Positions 17,454 to 25,117 of a stretch of 38,307 nucleotides of DNA are shown in pieces. The stretch spans positions 1 through 38,307 of the forward strand of contig BAEM01000012.1 of assembly GCA_000314955.1 (NCBI GenBank), read 5' to 3'. Within the stretch, counting starts at the first letter, position 1; every line of letters begins with the position of its first letter. The position numbers were made by a program, and so were the translations under genes. This DNA is from Paraglaciecola chathamensis S18K6. Lineage in GTDB: Bacteria > Pseudomonadota > Gammaproteobacteria > Enterobacterales > Alteromonadaceae. The notes under the pieces were generated by a model that made no database searches, was not told the DNA's origin, and saw only the letters and a list, made by a program, of their open reading frames with translations.

Positions 17454-19169
17454 ATGAATCGTATAAGCAAATTTTTAACTAGTAGTCTTGTGGCTCTGTC
17501 GGTTGCTTCCTGCGGTGGCAGTGGAGAGTTGGACAGTGAACCTCAAGCTGTTTTGACAGAAGATCAAGTGGCAACCACTGAAAATATTGACGCTTTGGTC
17601 ATCGCTACCTATTCATACCTTGGAAACGACCACTACACCGCGCCTAATTATCTTTGGCCCACGGGGAACCTGCGTGCAGGAGACGCGCATAAAGGCGGTA
17701 ACGGTCCGTCAGACATTTTTGCCTATCATGCATTATCCATGTATGAGCCACTCGTGCCTGACATGGAGTCTTTTCCACCGGATTTGATTGACCTGAATAA
17801 CAAAAAGTGGACACGAAACTACACTGGTATTTCAAGGGCTAATTCGGCACTTAATGTTATTCAAGATACGCCCGCTGACGAGCTTGCCACTGCTGACGAA
17901 AAGTCTGCAGAGTTACGCTTTCTCAGAGCTGTTTTTTATTTCGACCTGAAAATTCATCATAAGCATATTCCGTGGATTGATGAGACGATGACACAGGAAG
18001 AGATATTAGCTACCACCAACCGTGACCTTACTGATCAGCAGTTATGGGATAAGATAGCGGCGGATTTTCGCTTCGCTTCTAATAACCTTCCCGCTGTTCA
18101 ACAAGACGTTGGACGTGCATCGTCGCTTTCTGCAAAAGCCTATTTAGCGAAGACTTTGCTATACCAAGCGTACGAGCAAGATGAGTTACATAATGTCGTT
18201 AATATCAATCAACAGAAACTGGAAGAAGTAGTGAGTTTGGTTGATGAAATTGAGGCTAGCGGAGAGTATGGTCTCTATGATGATTATGCTGAAAATTTTC
18301 TAGCTGAATTCGAGAATGGCCGAGAGTCTGTTTTTGCAATCCAACGTTCATTAAATGATGGCAGTCCAGATGGGAGAGGTACATGGTCCAGTGCATTAAA
18401 TGCTCCAATGTCAGGAGGATTTGGTTGCTGCGGTTTTCATGTCCCCACTGAAAATTTTGTTAATGCGTTTAAGACAGACAATTCAGGGCTGCCCCGTTTC
18501 TCCAACTTTAACGAGAGTGTGTATAACGTAGCAAATGACCTTGTTGACCCTCGACTTGACCATACCGTAGCCATGGAAGGAAAGCCTTTTAAGTATGACC
18601 CTGAGCTTATTCATGGTGGCGATAGTTGGGCGCGAGCACCTGGAATATATGGCAACTACACAGGTATGAAAGACTTAGAACACCCTGACTGTGATTGTCG
18701 AGGTGAAAATGGGCCTTTCCCTATTTTCTCATTAAACACAGTGCTTGTTCGCTATGCCGATGTATTGCTGTGGAAAGCTGAAGCGCTTATTGAACTTGAT
18801 CGCTGGGAAGAAGCAACACCTACCATTAATCGCCTAAGAGCGCGTGCCGCGGCAAGTACTGGCAGACTTAATGAGGCGAGTATGTACCGTATTGGTACCT
18901 ACGACACTTTTGCTAATAAAACTGAAGCTCGCCAAGCATTGCGCTGGGAACGACGGGTTGAATTAGGTTTAGAGGGGCATCGCTTCTTCGACTTAGTTCG
19001 ATGGGGCGTGGCAAAAGAAACCATTGATGAGTACCTCACAACCGAGCGCGGCAGAAAGCCTTATCTAGAAGATGCTGCATTTACTAAAAATAAACACGAA
19101 TACCTGCCTATTCCTAATCAACAGATTAATTTGAGCGGCGGTATCTATGTACAGAACCCGGGCTACTAA
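17454..19169 (+). CDS. SusD/RagB-family surface glycan-binding lipoprotein
   Basis: 571 residues. Lipoprotein signal peptide with Cys20 after LSVAS. SusD hallmarks: N-terminal helices with ELRFLRAVFYFDL and IPWIDETMTQEE, TPR-like helical core, VLVRYADVLLWKAEALIELD (about 435), LRWERRVELGLEGHRFFDLV (about 500), and the C-terminal signature EYLPIPNQQI ending in YVQNPGY, as in Bacteroidota SusD proteins. It forms the lid of the SusC barrel and binds oligosaccharide at the cell surface. A hydrophobic, Cys/Gly-rich patch (SGGFGCCGFHVPTENF, about 320) lies where ligand loops usually are. Located in an operon with SusC, a sugar porter and GH32, the likely ligand is fructan. SusD proteins are rare in Gammaproteobacteria. 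Confidence 0.93.
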   Translation: MNRISKFLTSSLVALSVASCGGSGELDSEPQAVLTEDQVATTENIDALVIATYSYLGNDHYTAPNYLWPTGNLRAGDAHKGGNGPSDIFAYHALSMYEPLVPDMESFPPDLIDLNNKKWTRNYTGISRANSALNVIQDTPADELATADEKSAELRFLRAVFYFDLKIHHKHIPWIDETMTQEEILATTNRDLTDQQLWDKIAADFRFASNNLPAVQQDVGRASSLSAKAYLAKTLLYQAYEQDELHNVVNINQQKLEEVVSLVDEIEASGEYGLYDDYAENFLAEFENGRESVFAIQRSLNDGSPDGRGTWSSALNAPMSGGFGCCGFHVPTENFVNAFKTDNSGLPRFSNFNESVYNVANDLVDPRLDHTVAMEGKPFKYDPELIHGGDSWARAPGIYGNYTGMKDLEHPDCDCRGENGPFPIFSLNTVLVRYADVLLWKAEALIELDRWEEATPTINRLRARAAASTGRLNEASMYRIGTYDTFANKTEARQALRWERRVELGLEGHRFFDLVRWGVAKETIDEYLTTERGRKPYLEDAAFTKNKHEYLPIPNQQINLSGGIYVQNPGY

Positions 19170-19210
19170 GCCCGGCGTTTCTAGAGTGTCCAAGAGGTAA
19201 GTTACACATC

Positions 19211-20521
19211 ATGAATAAAATAGTTTATTGGTCTTTCACTGTTGCTATCGCCGGGTTCCTGTTCGGTTTTGATACAGCGGTGATTTCTGGGGCCGACCAG
19301 TCCATTCAGGCATTGTGGGAGACGCCACCGCTCTTTCACGGCCTCTTTGTTATGTCTTCAGCGCTGTGGGGAACAGTATTAGGCGCGTTAACGGGGAATT
19401 GGCCTTGTGACCGCTTGGGCCGCAAAAAAACGCTAGTGCTTATTGGCGTGCTTTATTTACTTTCTGCGCTAGGCTCAGCGTTGGCTCAAGACCCTTATAC
19501 GTTTGCCATTTTAAGGTTTATTGGAGGTGTAGGAGTAGGGGTGTCCTCCATCGCTGTACCTGCTTATATTTCAGAGATAGCGCCGGCGAAAATAAGAGGT
19601 CGTTTGGTAGCAACTTACCAATTTCAAATTGTATTTGGCATATTGGTCGCGTTCCTTTCCAATTATCTACTATCTGGCGTCATTGTTGAAGACTGGCGCA
19701 TGATGCTAGGCGTAGAAGCGTTACCTGCTTTGGTTTACTTTTTGATGGTGCTTAAGGCACCGGAAAGCCCGCGTTGGTTGCTTTTACACCGCAACGATGA
19801 AACAGAAGCAAGGCGGGTGTTTATCGAGTTGCAAAGTGAAGATATTGAGCAAACGATTAATGCTGTTAAGCGTGATAGCAGCAGCCAAAGTAAAGAGTCA
19901 TTATTTAAACCAGAATACCGTTTTCCAGTGGTATTGGCATTTTTACTTGCGGCCTTTAATCAACTCTCAGGTATTAATTTTATTATCTACTATGCACCGC
20001 GCGTGTTCGACATGGCTGGGCTGGACGGCAGTGCAGCGCTACTTTCTACGGCAGGGGTTGGGCTTGTTAATCTAATCTTTACTATGCTTGGTGTCAGCTT
20101 GATTGATCGTATAGGCCGTAAATCACTGATGTATATAGGCTCATTCGGTTATTTGCTCTCACTCGCCACAGTGACTTGGGCCTTTAGTAGCCAAATGGGA
20201 GGTACAGTAGTCGTGGGTGCCGTGTTTGTCTTCATCGCGGCACATGCCATTGGTCAAGGAGCTGTTATTTGGGTTTTCATCGCAGAAATTTTCCCTAATT
20301 CAGTGCGCTCAAAAGGCCAATCTTTAGGAAGCGGCACCCATTGGGTTTTTGCTGCATTAATTACTTTAATAATGCCACAAGTCTTGGCCAGTTTCTCCGC
20401 TCCCCAGGTCTTCGGGTTCTTCACCTTTGCTATGTTCTTACAACTACTTTTCGTTCGCTTTTTGATGCCAGAGACGAAAGGGAGAACCCTCGAAGATGTT
20501 TCCGCAGCGTTATCAAAATAG
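19211..20521 (+). CDS. MFS sugar porter (XylE/GLUT-type), probable fructose/hexose:H+ symporter
   Basis: 436 residues, twelve predicted membrane segments. Sugar-porter signatures: FGFDTAVISG in TM1, DRLGRKK after TM2, RFIGGVGVG, PAYISEIAPAKIRG, PESPRWLL before the central loop, FNQLSGINFIIYYAPRVF in TM7 (sugar-binding QLSGIN), DRIGRKS, and PETKGRTLED at the C-terminus. Transport of a monosaccharide, probably fructose released by GH32, into the cytoplasm. Located 41 bp after the SusD gene with an AGAGGT ribosome binding site, and 12 bp before the GH32 gene, so in the same operon. Exact sugar cannot be read from sequence. Confidence 0.9.
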   Translation: MNKIVYWSFTVAIAGFLFGFDTAVISGADQSIQALWETPPLFHGLFVMSSALWGTVLGALTGNWPCDRLGRKKTLVLIGVLYLLSALGSALAQDPYTFAILRFIGGVGVGVSSIAVPAYISEIAPAKIRGRLVATYQFQIVFGILVAFLSNYLLSGVIVEDWRMMLGVEALPALVYFLMVLKAPESPRWLLLHRNDETEARRVFIELQSEDIEQTINAVKRDSSSQSKESLFKPEYRFPVVLAFLLAAFNQLSGINFIIYYAPRVFDMAGLDGSAALLSTAGVGLVNLIFTMLGVSLIDRIGRKSLMYIGSFGYLLSLATVTWAFSSQMGGTVVVGAVFVFIAAHAIGQGAVIWVFIAEIFPNSVRSKGQSLGSGTHWVFAALITLIMPQVLASFSAPQVFGFFTFAMFLQLLFVRFLMPETKGRTLEDVSAALSK

Positions 20522-20533
20522 AGGCACTTTTTT

Positions 20534-22609
20534 ATGAAGTCAGTGTTAAGTCTTATTATTTCTACAGCTCTTGTTGGATGTTCCATGAATCAAACTAGTC
20601 CACTCCCCGTTAGTCCGACCTCTGCTGTCAAGGCAGATCGTAACGAAGATTATCGCCCGCAAATTCATTTTTCCCCTAATGAAAAATGGATGAATGATCC
20701 CAACGGCATGTTCTACTTGGACGGTGAGTATCATTTATTTTTTCAATATAACCCAGACGCGTCAGTGTGGGGGCCTATGCACTGGGGGCATGCCGTCAGC
20801 AAGGACCTAGTGCATTGGGAAGAGCGCCCAATCGCACTTTACCCAGATGAGCAGGGTACAATATTCTCAGGAAGTGCCGTGGTAGATTGGAATAACTCTA
20901 GTGGGCTGGGAAGTGATAACAACCCTCCCATAGTCGCGCTGTATACCTATCACAATGCAGAAATGGAAAAGCAGGGCCGCATCGACTATCAGACCCAAGC
21001 ATTGGCGTATAGTTTGGACAAAGGTCAAACCTGGCAAAAATATACAGGTAACCCGGTGATTGAAAATCCTGGTATTAAAGACTTTCGCGACCCTAAAGTC
21101 ATGTGGCACGAACCCACACAAAAGTGGGTGATGGCGCTAGCACAAAAAGATCATATTGGTTTTTATAGTTCCGATAACCTTATTGATTGGTCTTTAGAGA
21201 GTACATTTGGTGAAGAGATAGGCAGTCATGGCGGCGTGTGGGAGTGCCCAGAATTATTACTTATGCCAGTTGAAGGGACCAATGAGTCTCGCTATGTACT
21301 GCTGGTGAGTATCTCGCCTGGCGGCCCGAATGGTGGCTCGGCAACACAATATTTTGTTGGAGATTTTGACGGTAAAACCTTTGTATTGGACGCCGACTGG
21401 GAAACGGAACTTGCGCCTACGGTAGCAAAATTTCCTACCGGTAAGGTATTTGATGATTTTGAAAATGGTGTGAATCAGTGGCGTGCCGAAGGCAGCGCTT
21501 TTTCTTCTGCGCCAACCAATGGCGGTCATGCTAACCAGCCTCCACCTACAGGGTATACAGGTGTCAGTTTAATCAATAGCTTTGCTGATGAAGACCGTGC
21601 CACCGGTTCACTGACTTCTCAGTTATTTACGATTACAGAGAAGTTTATAAACTTCAGAATTGGCGGCGGCCATCACCCCGACAAAGTGGGGATTCAACTT
21701 ATTGTCGATGGCGAAGTAGTTAAGTCGGAAACTGGGCTTAATCGTGAAACACTTCATCATGCAAGTTGGGATGTCAGTGAATGGATGGGTGAACCTGCGT
21801 TGTTGAGAATTATCGATAAAGAGGCAGCAAGCTGGGGGCATACCTATATTGATGATATTGTGTTTGCTAACGAGCCTGCCGAAAATCGATTAGAGCCCGC
21901 CATTTGGCTAGATCACGGAACCGATAATTATGCGGGCGTGACGTTCTTCAATACACCTAACAGTAATGAAAGCCGGCATGTTTTCATGGGGTGGATGAGT
22001 AATTGGTTATACGCCAACGAGGTACCGACAAATAAATGGCGTAGTGCCATGACGTTACCGAGAGCGTTAAAGTTATTAAACACCCCAAAAGGGCTGCGAG
22101 TGCAAAGCCAATTAGTCGAAGAACTTGATTCACTTGTGGAAGCCACTGAGCAAGCCACGTCACTGGCGCCAGGTGAAACTATAAGCTTATCCTCGCTGGA
22201 TAGCTCAGGAAGAATGTCAGCTTTACGTTATTCTTTTAAGGTTGACGCTGAACTGGCATCACCTGTGTTAGTGGGTTTTGAAAATGATCAAGGAGAGTTC
22301 GTAGATATTGAAATTGATCACAAAAGGTCGGTGGTTTCCTTAGATCGCAGCCAGTCAGGAAAGGCTGGCTTTAATGAGCAGTTTAGCAGCGTACAAGAGG
22401 GCCCATTAACGACGATTAATACGCAATACTCGGTTTCGATTGTGATTGACAGGTCTTCACTCGAGTTATTTATCGATGATGGTACCACCGTCATGACATC
22501 GTTAATATTTCCGGCGTCAGTGTACGACACGATGAGCGTCAAGACCGATAGCCAACCTCTAAACCAGGTTTCTGTAGAGCGATTAGGATCTATATGGTCG
22601 GCTAAATAG
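20534..22609 (+). CDS. GH32 fructan hydrolase lipoprotein (levanase/inulinase-type) with inserted beta-sandwich module
   Basis: 691 residues. Lipobox LVGC with Cys16. GH32 catalytic propeller: nucleophile Asp55 in WMNDPNG, FSGSAVVD, transition-state Asp186 in FRDPK, acid/base Glu237 in WECPEL; the propeller closes with YAGVTFFNTP and MGWMSNWLYANEVPT, and a C-terminal beta-sandwich ends the protein (SLELFIDDG near 640). Between about residues 303 and 449 a module interrupts the propeller: FDDFENG, TGYTGVSLINSF, TGSLTSQLFTI, FINFRIGGGHHPDKVG, ASWDVSEWMG, WGHTYIDDIVF. Such 'FIGGG' modules accompany many bacterial levanases. All three catalytic acids are present, so it should release fructose or fructo-oligosaccharides from beta-fructans at the membrane surface. 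Levan versus inulin cannot be settled. Confidence 0.93.
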   Translation: MKSVLSLIISTALVGCSMNQTSPLPVSPTSAVKADRNEDYRPQIHFSPNEKWMNDPNGMFYLDGEYHLFFQYNPDASVWGPMHWGHAVSKDLVHWEERPIALYPDEQGTIFSGSAVVDWNNSSGLGSDNNPPIVALYTYHNAEMEKQGRIDYQTQALAYSLDKGQTWQKYTGNPVIENPGIKDFRDPKVMWHEPTQKWVMALAQKDHIGFYSSDNLIDWSLESTFGEEIGSHGGVWECPELLLMPVEGTNESRYVLLVSISPGGPNGGSATQYFVGDFDGKTFVLDADWETELAPTVAKFPTGKVFDDFENGVNQWRAEGSAFSSAPTNGGHANQPPPTGYTGVSLINSFADEDRATGSLTSQLFTITEKFINFRIGGGHHPDKVGIQLIVDGEVVKSETGLNRETLHHASWDVSEWMGEPALLRIIDKEAASWGHTYIDDIVFANEPAENRLEPAIWLDHGTDNYAGVTFFNTPNSNESRHVFMGWMSNWLYANEVPTNKWRSAMTLPRALKLLNTPKGLRVQSQLVEELDSLVEATEQATSLAPGETISLSSLDSSGRMSALRYSFKVDAELASPVLVGFENDQGEFVDIEIDHKRSVVSLDRSQSGKAGFNEQFSSVQEGPLTTINTQYSVSIVIDRSSLELFIDDGTTVMTSLIFPASVYDTMSVKTDSQPLNQVSVERLGSIWSAK

Positions 22610-22634
22610 CGTCATTTAGGCTTAGGGGATTATT

Positions 22635-23867
22635 ATGAAGTGTCAGCTAAATTCGGCGTATTGGTCATCAGCGATAACATTTTTTTCGTTCTTTCTGACC
22701 TGGTCGTTTTGTTACTCGTTGTTTCCTCTATGGTTAAACCAAGCCCTGGCGTTAACCGGAAAAGAAACAGGTGTAGTATTCGCCACCAATGCGTTAGCAG
22801 CTCTGATAATAATGCCCGTTTACGGTATTTTGCAGGACCGGTTGGGAACGGGCAAACAGCTGTTATTTATGTTGGGACTATTAATGGCTGGTGTAGGCCC
22901 TTTCTTTATTCTGATTTACCAACCCCTGTTAACGTCTTTCTTCATAGTGGGCGCTATCGTCGGCGCACTATATAGTGCGCTCACCTTTGGTGCTGCAGTA
23001 GGCACACTTGAGGCTTATATAGAGCGTCTGGGTCGTCAACATGATGTCGAATTTGGCAAGGCGAGGCTGTGGGGCTCGCTGGGCTGGGCATGTGCTACTT
23101 TTGTGGCTGGTGTAATATTTAACATTAATCCTAAGCTTAACTTTGTTTTAGCGAGTGCCACGGGAGTCGGCTTCATTCTCTGCCTATTCTGGCTGCCAGC
23201 GTCTACGAAAACGCCACGCACGAAAAAGAAAAAAGTGGGAGTGAGCGATGTGCTTTCGCTCTTTAGTCAGAGCCGATTTTGGCGTTTAAGCCTCTACGTG
23301 ATGGGGGTTTCTTGTCTCTATCAAATATATGATCAGCAGTTTCCTATTTATTTTTCTTCGCTTTTTCCAACCCCTGAAGAAGGGAATAGGTTTTATGGGT
23401 ACTTAAATTCATTGCAGGTGTTCATCGAAGCTGGAATGATGTTTATCGCTCCGTTTATCGTTAACAAAATAGGGCCAAAGAATGGGCTGTTGCTAAGCGG
23501 TGCGATCATGGCCCTTCGTATGCTGGCTTCGGGCGTTGTTGCAGACCCTGTTTCTATTTCGTTGGTCAAATTACTTCATGCCCTAGAATTGCCTATTTTG
23601 CTAGTGGCGATTTTTAAATACATTGCGGTTAACTTTGATACTCGGCTCTCTGCAACGATTTACCTTATTGGGTTTCATGTATTTACCCAAGTTGTTACCA
23701 CACTGTTATCGTCAGTTGTTGGTGAACTTTACGATGATCTTGGATTTGCCGACACTTATTTACTGCTTGGCACAGTAGTGACGGTTAATCTCATCTTTTC
23801 GTTTTGGATATTAGAAAACAACAAACCGAAAAATGATGTAGCAGCTAGAATGACTGGCGGCTATTAA
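22635..23867 (+). CDS. LacY/CscB-family oligosaccharide:H+ symporter (sucrose/FOS type)
   Basis: 410 residues, twelve membrane segments, aligning end to end with LacY and sucrose permease CscB. The sugar-binding pair falls at the same numbers as in LacY: Glu126 in GTLEAYIERLG and Arg144 in FGKARLWGSLGWA. TM1 carries SFFLTWSFCYSLFPLWL, as in CscB. Role: proton-driven uptake of sucrose or short fructo-oligosaccharides from the periplasm. Located 25 bp after the GH32 gene, with AGGGGATT as ribosome binding site. Its last 23 bp overlap the 3' end of the convergent lacI-type gene. Confidence 0.9.
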   Translation: MKCQLNSAYWSSAITFFSFFLTWSFCYSLFPLWLNQALALTGKETGVVFATNALAALIIMPVYGILQDRLGTGKQLLFMLGLLMAGVGPFFILIYQPLLTSFFIVGAIVGALYSALTFGAAVGTLEAYIERLGRQHDVEFGKARLWGSLGWACATFVAGVIFNINPKLNFVLASATGVGFILCLFWLPASTKTPRTKKKKVGVSDVLSLFSQSRFWRLSLYVMGVSCLYQIYDQQFPIYFSSLFPTPEEGNRFYGYLNSLQVFIEAGMMFIAPFIVNKIGPKNGLLLSGAIMALRMLASGVVADPVSISLVKLLHALELPILLVAIFKYIAVNFDTRLSATIYLIGFHVFTQVVTTLLSSVVGELYDDLGFADTYLLLGTVVTVNLIFSFWILENNKPKNDVAARMTGGY

Positions 23868-24837
23868 GGGTAAACCGTGCAGTTTCTTTCACCGGCTCGG
23901 TGCGCTCCTCAAGTAAGCAGTTGAATGCCCATTGGCCCATTTCGTAGTGGGGGAGTGCCATGGTTGTTAACTCTGGTTGTAATAGGGTAGGAATGATATC
24001 CCAGTCATCGAAACTGCCGACGCCGATATCTTTACCTACTTTTAATCCTAACGCCTGAACGACAAAATAAACCTCAACAGCCATAGGATCTTGGCCACAG
24101 AGTATTGCATCGGGCTTAAAGTTCTTAATAATATCTTCTGCCCTACTGCGGGTGACAGAACGTTCATTATTCTCTTCTCCGAAAATAACGGATTCTACTA
24201 AGAGGTTATCAAGGTTTATATTGGCGTTGATAAAGGCTTGTTCTACGCCTTCTTTGCGCAGTTTTGCAGCAATGATATTCTCATTCAGGTTTAAGAATGC
24301 AATACGCTTATAGCCTTTGCCTATAAGACTTGCCGTGATTTCTCGGGCTGCCTCTTTTTCGTCGGGAACAATAGAAGGATACCTACCATAGCTGTCATAA
24401 CAGTTTGCTAACACTGTCGGTACTTCTTTGAATTGCAAGGGAAGAGAAACTTCACGATGATACATAGCCGCATAAATTATACCTTCAACGCGATGCTCAA
24501 AAAGATGATTGACTGCGCCTTCTACACTGTATTTATTGACGTTTACGTTCAGCACCATCAATTCTTTATCGTGTTTCCAAGCGAGATCCTGCGCGCCTCG
24601 AATAAGGTCAAAAGTATAAGGTACACGCAATAGTTCGTCGGCGATAAATCCAATTACGCCAGACTTTTTGCGTCGTGTCATTTGGGCTGCTCGGTTTGGG
24701 CGGTAGCCAAGCTCCTCAATGGCTTTAAGTACCTTTTCTCTGTTTTTAGGCTTGACGGTAGGGTCATTGTTCACAACCCTTGATACAGTTTTAAACGCCA
24801 CACCCGCGTGCGCAGCCACGTCCTTTATTGTAACCAT
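23845..24837 (-). CDS. LacI-family transcriptional repressor of the fructan locus
   Basis: 330 residues. N-terminal LacI helix-turn-helix (TIKDVAAHAGVAFKTVSRVV), hinge helix region NRAAQMTRRKKSGVIGF, then a periplasmic-binding-type ligand domain (AILCGQDPMAVEVYFVVQAL, GVGSFDDWDIIPTLLQPELT) ending in RQSF. Convergent with the permease gene and divergent from the second GH32 gene. Two identical ACAACGTTGT-centred operators, one before susC and one in its own upstream gap, are the obvious targets, the latter also allowing autoregulation. The inducer is probably fructose or a short fructan, by context only. Confidence 0.93.
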   Translation of the reverse strand: MVTIKDVAAHAGVAFKTVSRVVNNDPTVKPKNREKVLKAIEELGYRPNRAAQMTRRKKSGVIGFIADELLRVPYTFDLIRGAQDLAWKHDKELMVLNVNVNKYSVEGAVNHLFEHRVEGIIYAAMYHREVSLPLQFKEVPTVLANCYDSYGRYPSIVPDEKEAAREITASLIGKGYKRIAFLNLNENIIAAKLRKEGVEQAFINANINLDNLLVESVIFGEENNERSVTRSRAEDIIKNFKPDAILCGQDPMAVEVYFVVQALGLKVGKDIGVGSFDDWDIIPTLLQPELTTMALPHYEMGQWAFNCLLEERTEPVKETARFTLNSRQSF

Positions 24838-24995
24838 TCCATATGATTCCTGATTTACCTACTTCATTTAATTGCCTAAAGCTACACACTTTTACCAAAT
24901 TTTGCCATAAGCCCGTCCGAGTACGCGATAATTACTTTCATATCAAAAGTGTAAAATAAATGTTGTATTTTTGTTCGTATAACTTTAATCTCAAT

Positions 24996-25013
24996 AAAAG
25001 ACAACGTTGTTTA
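24996..25013. promoter_or_regulatory. LacI-type operator between lacI and the second GH32 gene
   Basis: AAAAGACAACGTTGTTTA, identical over 18 bp to the site at 14404-14421. It lies 105 bp upstream of the GH32 start and 159 bp upstream of the divergent lacI-type start. Promoter elements here are weaker (TTGTTC at 24971 with AATAAA at 24993), so I do not assign them. The identity over 18 bp, ten kilobases apart and before two fructan operons, is the evidence. Confidence 0.75.
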
Positions 25014-25117
25014 ATTTGAGTTCCCCAGTAAAGCGTGTCGAAAACTGGTCGTGTTTTTTCGGCATACTCAATTAAAAAATTACAACATAGCGCATTTAGA
25101 TGCTATGGAGGATAACT

